Source of the DNA: an uncultured Bacillota bacterium
GTDB lineage: Bacteria; Bacillota; Clostridia; Peptostreptococcales; Anaerovoracaceae
Direction: 5' to 3'
Length of the DNA: 64,000 nt
Assembly (NCBI GenBank): GCA_927441425.1
Contig: CAKMKG010000005.1
Location: 62,001 to 126,000 of the forward strand
Part shown: in pieces, positions 27,067 to 35,178 of the stretch
Layout: each line of letters opens with the position of its first letter
How positions within the stretch are numbered: the first letter of the stretch is position 1
Translations under genes and position numbers: made by a program
The notes under the pieces: model-generated
The model's database searches: none
Seen by the model: the letters and a program-made list of their open reading frames with translations, nothing else
What the model was told of the DNA's origin: nothing

Positions 27067-28338
27067 CTATGACTTTAACGTATCCTTGTTCGCAGCATCA
27101 TACACTGCTTCCAGACATTCCTTCCAAAGGGAGTGCCTCAGGGTATCCTTTAGGCCAAAGAGAAGTTTTCCGACTGTTTTTTCTACAGCCCTTTCAATTT
27201 CCAACTGGATCTGTTTTCTCTCCTCCTCAGATAGTTCTATTGTTTCAATTGGGTGGTCCAATCGCTTGGATACGTCTTCTACCGACAGCCTTACAATATC
27301 CTGGATTTCGGGAACTCGCTCACGAAAGGCAAACCAATTTTTCAGTTCATCCATATATTCCTGCAGGATATCCATAGCCTCCGTTCTGCTATTTTCATTT
27401 CTCGTTTGCCCCTCATCCTTTGCCAGATGATCGATATCAAAAAGTGTGATTCCTTCCAGATCGCCAACCTCCGGCTCAATGTCCCGCGGAACCGCCAGGT
27501 CGATCCAGATGCTCGGCTCTTTATTGATACAACCTTCTATTTCGTTTTTTTTGAGGGTATAGTGAGGGCTTCGAGTAGCGCTGATCACAACTTTTGAGGA
27601 AGCCAATTCCCGTAGTCTATCCTCATAGGGAACCATGCTGCAGCCTTCCGGTATGGCGGATTCCGTCGGATGGGTCCCATGCATCGTCTTCCGCAGGGTC
27701 ATTTTCACCACAGCGCCCTGTAACAGCAGCGTACTGCAGATCAATTGTCCCATTTTTCCGTTTCCGATCATAAAGCAAGTGACACCTCTGATATCACCGA
27801 GCTTTTCTTTTAATAAGGAAGCGACCTGCAGCGCGGTGGAACCATCGGCGGCGGCAAGTCGAACCTGAGATTTTACTTTTTTTGCAGCACCGATGGCTGT
27901 CTGAAATACCTTTTCCAAAATCATGTCCGTGCAGTGATGCTTTCGGGCGAGAACCATCGCTTCCCTAACTTGTGTAATGATCTGATCCTCTCCGAAAATT
28001 TTGGAATCCAGCCCGCAGGCAAGCTCCAATAGATGAAGCGCGGCCGTTTCCCCTTCTCTTTCGATATATAAATCTCTATATCTGCCCGCCTCGATTCCCT
28101 TCAACGTGCACAGCATCCGATAGGGGGACAGGTTCGACTCAGAACTGATCCAAAGTTCCGTTCGATTGCAGGTCGAGAGTATCACACAGCCGTTGATCGG
28201 ATACCGCTCCTTCAGAATTCTCATGGCATCGACAGCGCCTGCCTTTGTAAAGGAAAAGAGCTCTCTATATTCAATTGAAGCTTTATTATGGTCTATGCCA
28301 ACCATTTTGATGTGTAAATTTGCATCCATTTCTATCAC
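27067..28338 (-). CDS. hemA: Glutamyl-tRNA reductase
   Basis: 423 residues. It reduces glutamyl-tRNA to glutamate-1-semialdehyde, the first step of 5-aminolevulinate synthesis. The catalytic cysteine is in VILSTCNRTELWI. ESNLSPYRMLC, GEDQIITQVREA and the Rossmann region follow; SATRSPHY and ISATRS mark the NADPH domain. The start is GTG at 28338, 5 to 6 bases after AGGAA, or the in-frame ATG at 28329. Placement inside the cobalamin locus suggests that tetrapyrrole supply is tied to B12 demand. Confidence 0.94.
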   Translation of the reverse strand: MIEMDANLHIKMVGIDHNKASIEYRELFSFTKAGAVDAMRILKERYPINGCVILSTCNRTELWISSESNLSPYRMLCTLKGIEAGRYRDLYIEREGETAALHLLELACGLDSKIFGEDQIITQVREAMVLARKHHCTDMILEKVFQTAIGAAKKVKSQVRLAAADGSTALQVASLLKEKLGDIRGVTCFMIGNGKMGQLICSTLLLQGAVVKMTLRKTMHGTHPTESAIPEGCSMVPYEDRLRELASSKVVISATRSPHYTLKKNEIEGCINKEPSIWIDLAVPRDIEPEVGDLEGITLFDIDHLAKDEGQTRNENSRTEAMDILQEYMDELKNWFAFRERVPEIQDIVRLSVEDVSKRLDHPIETIELSEEERKQIQLEIERAVEKTVGKLLFGLKDTLRHSLWKECLEAVYDAANKDTLKS

Positions 28339-28378
28339 TTCATTTCCTGTTATTCATCAATCATAAAAAATAAAATAT

Positions 28379-29134
28379 TTATTTGCTTGCTTCCCGGTAT
28401 TCATGGGTGAAGGCCGGATCATAAAGCTTGGAACGGTCATAATGATCACCGAGGAAATCTCCCACCAGGATCAATGCCGTTTTTGTGATTCCGTTTTCCT
28501 TTGCTATTTGAGGCAGGGTATCCACCGTTCCTCGAAAAACCTTTTCATCTGGCCACGTTGCTTTGTATACGATAGCTGCCGGGGTATCCTTGCGATACCC
28601 TCCGGCCAGCAGCCGCTCCTTCAAAGGCTCTAGAAGTCCGGTGCTCAGGAAGATCACCATCGTCGCCTGATGGGCGGCCAGTAGGGAAATCTCCTCTTTT
28701 TCCGGTACAGGAGTTCTGCCTGCCATCCTTGTAATGATTACCGTCTGGGATACGTCAGGCAATGTGAATTCTGCTTTCAGCGCTGCTGCTGCTCCAAAAC
28801 AGGAGCTCACGCCGGGAACCACATCATAGGAAATTCCGCTCTCTTCCAGCAGATCCATCTGCTCTCTAATTGCTCCGTAAATGCTTGGATCACCGGTATG
28901 AAGCCGAATCGTCATCTTCCCCTCAGCCTCTGCCTCTTTCATAACAGCAATCACTTCCTCCAATGTCATGGAGGCGCTGTCATAAATCAAGCATTCTTTT
29001 TTTGCGATTTCCAAATGTTCTGGATTGACCAGAGAACCTGCATAAATAATGACATCGGCCTCAATCAGGAGATTTTGTCCCCTGACGGTGATCAAATCAG
29101 CTGCGCCCGAACCTGCTCCCACAAAATGTACCAT
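28379..29134 (-). CDS. cbiF: Cobalt-precorrin-4 C11-methyltransferase
   Basis: About 251 residues, tetrapyrrole methylase fold. CbiF methylates C11. The start MVHFVGAGSGAADLITVRG, the blocks VIIYAGSLVNPEHL, LHTGDPSIYGAIREQM, VPGVSSCFGAAAALKAE and ALILVGDFLG are typical of CobM/CbiF. The frame is open to 29167, but GGAG lies 5 bases before the ATG at 29134, which gives the family N-terminus. Confidence 0.95.
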   Translation of the reverse strand: MVHFVGAGSGAADLITVRGQNLLIEADVIIYAGSLVNPEHLEIAKKECLIYDSASMTLEEVIAVMKEAEAEGKMTIRLHTGDPSIYGAIREQMDLLEESGISYDVVPGVSSCFGAAAALKAEFTLPDVSQTVIITRMAGRTPVPEKEEISLLAAHQATMVIFLSTGLLEPLKERLLAGGYRKDTPAAIVYKATWPDEKVFRGTVDTLPQIAKENGITKTALILVGDFLGDHYDRSKLYDPAFTHEYREASK

Positions 29135-29184
29135 GATTACTCCTTTTACTTTCAAATACACTGGCAAATGAGGAAAACTACTGC

Positions 29185-29910
29185 TTAATCCTTAACTACC
29201 AATATGGAAAAATAACTCGCTTCCTCATCCAGATCTTCCAAACGGTTGAAGACCCGCTCTCCCTTCATTCCGCAGCGTTCCACCATTTTAACTCTTGGTG
29301 GATTCTCCATCTGCTCAAGGATCGCCTTCACTTTTCCGATGGATTTCCCCGATTTCATCAGAACCCGGGTCCCCTTCAATGCAAGGGCTTCTTCGATTCC
29401 TTCATAGGAGGCCGGTATGACATGCAATGCTTCCGCAGCCTCCGTAAGGCCTTCGTTTAGCCGGGCTGCAACAGCGCAGAAAGACGGGATCCCAGGCACG
29501 ATCTCAGTTCTATAACCCTGGGCCGTAACCCTGTTATGAATATAAATATAAGTGGAATAAATTGATGGGTCTCCCAACGTCAAAAATGCGATGTCCTTTC
29601 CCTTTTCCAGCTCTAGGATCACCATTGCGGCTGCCTTGTCGTGGCTTTCCTGCAGTTTGCTATCATCCCGGATCATCGGCATGGAGATTTCCAGAAGCTC
29701 CTTTGCTTCGATTTCGGGAACGGCTCCTTTCGCAATTTCAAGGGCTACATTGGTTTCCCTGCCCGATGCCGGAATCGCAATTGCATGGCATTCCCTGATC
29801 AGTCTAGCCGCCTTCAGGGTCATCAATTCCGGATCTCCGGGCCCGACACCCAACCCGTACAGCTTTCCTATTTTTTTGTTTGGATCTTTTGACTCCATTG
29901 TATATTTCAT
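29185..29910 (-). CDS. cbiL: Cobalt-precorrin-2 C20-methyltransferase
   Basis: 241 residues. CbiL methylates C20 of cobalt-factor II / cobalt-precorrin-2. Blocks are KLYGLGVGPGDPELMTLKA, IAFLTLGDPSIYSTYIYIH, EIVPGIPSFCAVAARLNEGL and MKSGKSIGKVKAIL. Two starts are possible: the ATG at 29910 directly abuts AAAGG, and the ATG at 29898 lies about 12 bases from it. The following pathway enzyme genes are immediate neighbours. Confidence 0.95.
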   Translation of the reverse strand: MKYTMESKDPNKKIGKLYGLGVGPGDPELMTLKAARLIRECHAIAIPASGRETNVALEIAKGAVPEIEAKELLEISMPMIRDDSKLQESHDKAAAMVILELEKGKDIAFLTLGDPSIYSTYIYIHNRVTAQGYRTEIVPGIPSFCAVAARLNEGLTEAAEALHVIPASYEGIEEALALKGTRVLMKSGKSIGKVKAILEQMENPPRVKMVERCGMKGERVFNRLEDLDEEASYFSILVVKD

Positions 29911-29944
29911 CCTTTTCTTTTTCTATCTCAATTTCATCTTATTG

Positions 29945-31114
29945 TTATATTTTTTCTACTTGTTCCAGTAGTTTCTTTCTTAATAATGCTGCATCGGCGG
30001 TCTCTCCCAGGTACCCATATTGATTGGAAAAGAGGATCGCTCCGATTTTCAGGCTGTCATGCACTCGTTCTTTGATCCGCGAATCGAGCTTTTTCAATAT
30101 GGACTGAAGGGTCTGTTCTCTGATTCCCGCCTGATCCAAAACAGAGATCGCGTCCTCTGTCGTAACGCAGCCCAAAAGCGTTTCAATGACTTCCTTTGGG
30201 GCTCCTGCCAACGCTGCGTGAGCACCCATAATCTCCATACGGGCATCTCCATACTTGGAGTGGGTATTCATCACTCCGGCAGCTACTTTAATGAATTTCC
30301 CGATATGACCTACCAGTAGCACGCCCTTGAATTTGGAAAGTTCTGCATAGTCCAATGCTTCGCCGATAAAATTGCTACACTTGACCGCGTCGATTTCAGG
30401 TATTCTAATATGCGATTTTAAAAATATTTCTCCGTAATTTCCCGGAGTAATCACCAGATACTCGGCACCGTCAGCCTTCCTAACATTCATTTTAACCTTG
30501 ATGGTGTCGATCAAGGCCTGCTCGCTCATGGGCTCCACGATTCCGCTCGTTCCTAAAATAGAAATTCCGCCTAGCACACCCAGTTGCGCATTGAATGTCC
30601 TCTTCGCAATTTCCTCGCCTTCCGGGACGGATATTTCCACACCGAGACCTCCCCTATAATCAAATTCCTCGCAAACCGTCCTGACTTGCTCTAAAATCAT
30701 CTCTCGGGGAACGGGATTGATGGCTGCTTCACCCACAGAACAAGCAAGACCGCGCTTAGTCACTCTACCTACACCGATCCCTCCGTCAAGGATAATTTGC
30801 GGCTCCGATGCATTTGCTTCCTTCGGAATATTTGATACCTTGACATAGATCAGAATCCCAGTTGTGACGTCCGGATCGTCTCCACCGTCCTTTTTTACTG
30901 CACAGCTTGCCCAGCCGTCTCCTCTCTTCGGATCTACCATGGCAAGCTCCAACCGAATGCCCTTTGGTGTATCAAGAACGATTTTATCGTCGAGAGAAAA
31001 CACAGCACCCAGAACCATAGCCGCCGCCCGCTGTGCTGCCGCGGCGGCACAGCTGCCGGTGGTGTAACCACACCTGAGTTTTTTATTATCTTTCAGAACA
31101 TATTGTTCCATCAC
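29945..31114 (-). CDS. cbiD: Cobalt-precorrin-5B C1-methyltransferase
   Basis: 389 residues. CbiD methylates C1, a step specific to the anaerobic pathway, with a fold unlike the other methylases. The N-terminal block LRCGYTTGSCAAAAAQRAA is diagnostic; PRGDGWASCAVKKDGGDDPD, GGIGVGRVTKRGLAC, ILGTSGIVEPMSEQAL and LLVGHIGKFIKVAAGVMNTH follow. The second ATG (31111) is as likely a start as the first. A gap of 128 bases separates it from cbiK, with a TATAAT-like sequence but no convincing -35. Confidence 0.96.
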   Translation of the reverse strand: MMEQYVLKDNKKLRCGYTTGSCAAAAAQRAAAMVLGAVFSLDDKIVLDTPKGIRLELAMVDPKRGDGWASCAVKKDGGDDPDVTTGILIYVKVSNIPKEANASEPQIILDGGIGVGRVTKRGLACSVGEAAINPVPREMILEQVRTVCEEFDYRGGLGVEISVPEGEEIAKRTFNAQLGVLGGISILGTSGIVEPMSEQALIDTIKVKMNVRKADGAEYLVITPGNYGEIFLKSHIRIPEIDAVKCSNFIGEALDYAELSKFKGVLLVGHIGKFIKVAAGVMNTHSKYGDARMEIMGAHAALAGAPKEVIETLLGCVTTEDAISVLDQAGIREQTLQSILKKLDSRIKERVHDSLKIGAILFSNQYGYLGETADAALLRKKLLEQVEKI

Positions 31115-31242
31115 TTCTCTCCCTAAATTTCAATGGCTGTTATTTGTCCAAAAGCTATTTTGTATTATATAGGATGCAGATGATCTGCTCTTTGAGAAAA
31201 TATCCGAGCACAGTTTCCCATATTATCCGATGAAGGTGAGAT

Positions 31243-32031
31243 TCACTGTTTCATTGCTTCAGAAATATGCTCCAGATAAATATCCCGGATTGCTTGAAAT
31301 TCCCCTAATCCTTTTAGGATGCAATCTACCTCGTACCCTGCTTTTTCAAAAATTGTTTTCCAGGAGTCCTCTTCTTCACCGGCCATGTCGTTTACAGCAT
31401 GATCTCCCGCCACCACCATGAGAGGCAGTAATACGATCTTGTCAGGATGATACCCTTCGATCCGTTTCAGCACTGTATCCACGTCAGGATAGGCCTCTAC
31501 GGTCCCCACGAAGACATTGTGATACCCCATATCCTTGAATTGATAATCCAAAGCGGCGTAAGCCGGGTTGATCGGATGCTCCGTTCCGTGACCCATCAAT
31601 ACCAGAGCTTCCCGCTCCGAAAGTTCCGGAAACTGATCCATGACTGCATGGATCACCCTACGGTAATCATCCGTATTATATAAAAGCGGTGTTCCGATGG
31701 TGATTTTTTCAAATTGATCTTCGAACATCATCACGTCGTCTACCATGCTGTCATATTCATCGCCGGGTATGACATGGGTTGGCTGAACCAATACCTCATG
31801 GTAGCCATCGCTTACAAGCCGATTCATGGCTTCCGCTACGTTATCAATGACAATTCCATCCCGTTTTTCCAATACCTTTAATATCATTCCGCTTGTAAAT
31901 GCTCTTCTCACTTCATATTCCGGGTATGCCCTCGCAATACTTTCTTCGATAGCGCCTATGGTCTTTTCCCTTGTAATCGCATGGCTTGTGCCAAAGCTTA
32001 CCACAAGCAATGCTTTTTTATCATTTGTCAT
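31243..32031 (-). CDS. cbiK: Sirohydrochlorin cobaltochelatase, CbiK type
   Basis: 262 residues. CbiK inserts cobalt into sirohydrochlorin. The start KALLVVSFGTSHAITREKT, the block VQPTHVIPGDEYDSM, and the metal-site histidines in LMGHGTEHPIN and VVAGDHAVNDMAG are characteristic of the cytoplasmic CbiK class rather than CbiX. No signal peptide is present. Its stop overlaps the upstream cbiO gene's end by 4 bases, placing the chelatase directly behind the cobalt importer. Confidence 0.95.
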   Translation of the reverse strand: MTNDKKALLVVSFGTSHAITREKTIGAIEESIARAYPEYEVRRAFTSGMILKVLEKRDGIVIDNVAEAMNRLVSDGYHEVLVQPTHVIPGDEYDSMVDDVMMFEDQFEKITIGTPLLYNTDDYRRVIHAVMDQFPELSEREALVLMGHGTEHPINPAYAALDYQFKDMGYHNVFVGTVEAYPDVDTVLKRIEGYHPDKIVLLPLMVVAGDHAVNDMAGEEEDSWKTIFEKAGYEVDCILKGLGEFQAIRDIYLEHISEAMKQ

Positions 32032-32894
32032 TTGGTTACCTCTCTGATATATTGTTCCAGTTCATCTGCTGCGTGCGGGATCGGCAGTTTCTTATCCAAT
32101 ACGCCTGCCTCACACAAGGACTTAAAAATCTTCAACACCGTTGGCTTTTCAAGATTAGTCTGCAGTAGCATTTCATCATTGGCGAAGATCTCATCCGGTG
32201 TCCCTTCCGTAACAATCAGACCCTCGTCCATCAAGATTACCCTGTCCGCCCATAGGAAGGCCCTGTTCACATCATGGGTTGATAAAATCACTGTGATCCC
32301 TTTTTCACTGAGTCGATCAATAATTTCATCGATCATCCGTGCGTGCTTTGGATCCAACGCGGCTGCAGGCTCGTCGAATATGATGATTTCCGGATCCATC
32401 ACCAAAATATCAGCGATGGATACTCTTTTCTTCTGGCCGCCGCTTAAAAAGTGGGTCGGTTTATCCCGAAAAGAAGTAATATTTAATTCCTCAATCACTT
32501 TCTCCACGCGCTCCCGTGCTTCTTTTTCAGATAAGCCCAGATTGAGTGCGCCAAATGAAATTTCCTGGGTAACGCTGGCAGAAAAAAGCTGATTGTCCGG
32601 ATCCTGAAAAACGATTCCAATCTTTTTACGCAGTGCCAGTAAGCCTTTTCGGGAATAGTCTACAGGAACATTATTGTATAGAACGTTGCCCTTGCTTGGT
32701 TTGTGTATGCCGTTCAATGTAAGAAAAAGCGTAGATTTTCCGGAGCCGTTGGCCCCCATGATGGCTAGCTTTTCTCCGCGCCGGACCTGTAAATCAATCC
32801 CTTTCAGTGCCTCCGTACCATCGTCGTAGGTATAGCATACATGAACCAATTTTAAAATTATGTCGTGGCTATCTGTCATAGATTCATTCATCAC
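32028..32894 (-). CDS. cbiO: Cobalt ECF/CbiMNQO transporter ATPase
   Basis: 288 residues. It powers the CbiMNQO cobalt importer. Seen are Walker A GANGSGKSTLFL, the Q-loop FQDPDNQLFSASV typical of ECF ATPases, the signature FLSGGQKKRVSIA, Walker B IIIFDEP and the switch histidine ILSTHDV. The first ATG is followed by a second; either may start. It is followed by cbiK with a 4-base overlap and preceded by cbiQ, 18 bases away. Confidence 0.95.
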   Translation of the reverse strand: MMNESMTDSHDIILKLVHVCYTYDDGTEALKGIDLQVRRGEKLAIMGANGSGKSTLFLTLNGIHKPSKGNVLYNNVPVDYSRKGLLALRKKIGIVFQDPDNQLFSASVTQEISFGALNLGLSEKEARERVEKVIEELNITSFRDKPTHFLSGGQKKRVSIADILVMDPEIIIFDEPAAALDPKHARMIDEIIDRLSEKGITVILSTHDVNRAFLWADRVILMDEGLIVTEGTPDEIFANDEMLLQTNLEKPTVLKIFKSLCEAGVLDKKLPIPHAADELEQYIREVTK

Positions 32895-32912
32895 AAGCCT
32901 GCTTCCTTTCAG

Positions 32913-33677
32913 CTATAATAGGACCGCAATGGCCAACATCGATACAAGAAAACCCGCCACCCCTATAGTCTCGCGCTTTTGGGCCGGATAGTGTTCACTT
33001 AGGACGTTAATTTCTCCGTCATAGCACCGTGACTCCATGGAATCAAAAAGCAGCGAGGATTTTTTCAGGGATCTGATTAAAAGCACCGCCAGCATCTGTC
33101 CGATGGATCGAAGCTCTGTCATAAAGTCCTTATTTCCCAAACGGCAATTTTGAGAGGTTGTGATTGCTACGGCCATGTCCAGAATAACAAAGATATACCG
33201 GTAGATCAGCATCATCAACTCCATCATGATCTTCGGGCAGCGGAGCTTCTTTAATACGGATAGGATATCCAGCATCGATGTGGTCAAGGTCAAGAAATAT
33301 AGACAGGAAACCGATGCTAATGCAACCGCGACAAGACGCGCGCCCTCTGTCAGGGAATAGCTGCTGATGGCAAGGAATTTGTTTCCGATTGGAACAGACA
33401 CAAGGTCCATTGGCCAATCCGTTATATTAACCACGATCGCTATCGTGCTGAGCACCATGAATCCAAATGGTATAAACATAAGCTTTAAGTATCGCAGAAT
33501 GGAGATCTTACTGGACAACACAGTAAGACCCGCCATCACTGCTAGGATGATAACCGATACAATAAACGAACGCGCACCCACGCAAATAAGCAGCGAACCC
33601 ACGGAAAAAGCCGATTTTAACATCGGACTTTTATAACGCAGACTGGACGAATATGCGAGTTTGTCTATTACCATCAT
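32913..33677 (-). CDS. cbiQ: Cobalt transporter transmembrane protein CbiQ
   Basis: 254 residues with about five to six membrane segments. It is the T-component linking CbiO to CbiM. The family helix motif that contacts the ATPase is seen in MLAVLLIRSLKKSSLLFDSM and the nearby SRCYDGEI. It begins IDKLAYSSSLRYKSPMLKSA. It lies 5 bases downstream of cbiN. Confidence 0.92.
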   Translation of the reverse strand: MMVIDKLAYSSSLRYKSPMLKSAFSVGSLLICVGARSFIVSVIILAVMAGLTVLSSKISILRYLKLMFIPFGFMVLSTIAIVVNITDWPMDLVSVPIGNKFLAISSYSLTEGARLVAVALASVSCLYFLTLTTSMLDILSVLKKLRCPKIMMELMMLIYRYIFVILDMAVAITTSQNCRLGNKDFMTELRSIGQMLAVLLIRSLKKSSLLFDSMESRCYDGEINVLSEHYPAQKRETIGVAGFLVSMLAIAVLL

Positions 33678-33682
33678 TTTAT

Positions 33683-33979
33683 TTATTCACCCTTCTGATA
33701 TTTTTTCCTTGCAACAAGGTATCCAAATCCAAAGCCAAAGATACCCGCGCCGATCCCTGCCTGCAAACAGAACAGCAACGACTCGGTTTCGCCGCCGGGC
33801 GGCTCGATAATCGATCCAAACCACGGTTCATAATCTGGATTGATTGTGGCAATTACGCCCTCCGCTTCCCCGTCAGCACCACCAAACTCGGAATCCTTGA
33901 TGAGCAGCAGCGGAGTGACCGCAATTGCAATAATAAGCAACAACAGAACCATCGTTATCTTAACATTTTTCGTCATCAT
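33683..33979 (-). CDS. cbiN: Cobalt transport protein CbiN
   Basis: 98 residues with one N-terminal and one C-terminal membrane segment, as is usual for CbiN. The outer loop has the family pattern FGGADGEAEGVI and WFGSIIEPPGGETESLLF, and GAGIFGFGFGYLVAR begins the last helix. CbiN is an accessory component needed by CbiM in Co2+ uptake. It overlaps cbiM by 4 bases (ATGA). Confidence 0.93.
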   Translation of the reverse strand: MMTKNVKITMVLLLLIIAIAVTPLLLIKDSEFGGADGEAEGVIATINPDYEPWFGSIIEPPGGETESLLFCLQAGIGAGIFGFGFGYLVARKKYQKGE

Positions 33980-34728
33980 ATTGCCCCTCCTTCAAAGTAT
34001 CTGAGCGCTGTGAGTTCAGGCTTTGCATATGCCTCCAGACCCTTTATGACAATCACCGCCAGTAGTCCTTCGATGATTGCCAAGGGCATTTGGGTAACTG
34101 CAAAGATGCCCAAGAATTCAACAAAGGATGCACGGAACCCTCCGATCTCCGCAGGATGGGCTAAGGCCAGTTGGAAGGCGGTAACACAGTAAGTAAATAG
34201 ATTACTGATGCTGGCAGCCAAAAAAACGGCAACCGCTTTAGGGGCATGCAACTTATTGCATACTACATAGATTCCATATGCAACGAAAGGACCGGCGATG
34301 GCCATGGAAAAGGTGTTTGCGCCTAACGTGGTCAACCCGCCATGGGCAAGAAGAATCGCCTGAAACAGCAAAACGATAATTCCAATGACACACATGGCTG
34401 TTGGTCCGAATAACATCGCTCCAAGTCCCGTCCCCGTTGGATGGGAGCTGCTGCCTGTAACCGATGGGATCTTTAGCGCCGAAAGCACAAAAGCATAAGC
34501 GCCTACCATGACTAGAATCAACAATGTTTTACGATTGCGTTCCACGATCTTACGAATTGAAGAAATCCCTATAATGAGGAACGGGATACAAACCGCGCCC
34601 CAAACTAGGCAATGGTTCAATGGTAAAAATCCCTCCATGATGTGCATTGCGCTTGCCGTTCCGGCAGAGCCGAAAATCAAGGCAATTGCTAATGATACTG
34701 TAAATATAATTCTTTTATTTTTTTTCAT
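33976..34728 (-). CDS. cbiM: Cobalt-binding transporter component CbiM
   Basis: About 250 residues. CbiM is the substrate-specific membrane subunit. After an N-terminal signal-like helix (MKKNKRIIFTVSLAIALIF) the chain continues ASAMHIMEGFLPLNHCLVWG; in known CbiM and NikM proteins the processed Met-His N-terminus binds the metal, and MHIMEG is present here. The frame is open to 34782, but GGAGG is 5 bases before the ATG at 34728. It is the first gene after the B12 riboswitch. Confidence 0.95.
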   Translation of the reverse strand: MKKNKRIIFTVSLAIALIFGSAGTASAMHIMEGFLPLNHCLVWGAVCIPFLIIGISSIRKIVERNRKTLLILVMVGAYAFVLSALKIPSVTGSSSHPTGTGLGAMLFGPTAMCVIGIIVLLFQAILLAHGGLTTLGANTFSMAIAGPFVAYGIYVVCNKLHAPKAVAVFLAASISNLFTYCVTAFQLALAHPAEIGGFRASFVEFLGIFAVTQMPLAIIEGLLAVIVIKGLEAYAKPELTALRYFEGGAI

Positions 34729-34789
34729 AGATACCTCCAAAAAATAAAACTGCCTGCTCCCGACCCTTGCCGGAAGAGGCATAATAAAA

Positions 34790-34806
34790 GAAACGAAACT
34801 CGTTTC
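34790..34806 (-). terminator. Intrinsic terminator of the B12 riboswitch expression platform
   Basis: On the minus strand GAAACGA and TCGTTTC form a 7-bp stem around GTT, followed by UUUUAUU. It lies between the riboswitch core and cbiM, so B12 binding would plausibly end transcription here. I did not work out the antiterminator. Confidence 0.65.
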
Positions 34807-34887
34807 CGTTTACTACACCTTCCCTTCGTCCGTAGGATTGTGTAATAGTCCAGACTGCTTAAAAATTAAGCGACTGGTATAAGGCAA

Positions 34888-35050
34888 ATCATTAGGCAGG
34901 TTTTCTGGCTCAAGCATCATCATCGGTATCTGCCTTCCCGTTTTCACAGTGGCGTCTCAGATACGACTCTTCTTTTACAGCGGCGGTCCCGCGTGGGTTT
35001 TTCACCCAGCTTCCCTATTATCCCACTTACAAAAAAGTAGGCACCTATTG
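34888..35050 (-). promoter_or_regulatory. Cobalamin riboswitch upstream of cbiM
   Basis: Reading the minus strand, the element begins near ATAGGTGCC, has GCTGGGTGAAAAACCCACG, then GGACCGCCGCTGTAA, GCCACTG and AACGGGAAGGC, and ends with the B12-box-like GAGCCAGAAAACCTGCC. Order and spacing match the cobalamin aptamer. A terminator follows before cbiM. The whole B12 and tetrapyrrole locus downstream is expected to be repressed by adenosylcobalamin. Confidence 0.93.
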
Positions 35051-35070
35051 ATTATTTAGTTGTCGATGTT

Positions 35071-35099
35071 AGTTTATCATCTTACCCCCCACTCGTCAA
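35071..35099 (-). promoter_or_regulatory. Promoter of the cobalamin locus
   Basis: On the minus strand TTGACG (35094-35099) and TAAACT (35071-35076) are separated by 17 bases. A transcript would begin about 35064, just before the riboswitch. Confidence 0.65.
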
Positions 35100-35117
35100 T
35101 GATGTTTCCTTATTTCA

Positions 35118-35147
35118 TTGACAAATATAGGCCTGCAATACCATAAT
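35118..35147 (+). promoter_or_regulatory. Promoter of the histidine-rich DMT transporter gene
   Basis: TTGACA (35118-35123) and CATAAT (35142-35147) are 18 bases apart, 32 bases upstream of the TTG start of the next gene. It is back to back with the riboswitch promoter, about 20 bases separating the two -35 elements. Confidence 0.55.
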
Positions 35148-35178
35148 AGTTAAGGAATAAAACAGACGGAGGCATGCT

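Noticed and set aside
31143-31242. Internal promoter upstream of cbiD
   Set aside because: A TATAAT is present on the minus strand but no acceptable -35 at 16 to 18 bases; left uncalled.
31981-32592. 203-codon plus-strand frame across cbiK and cbiO
   Set aside because: Antisense to two conserved genes; low-complexity Ser-rich translation; no start signals.
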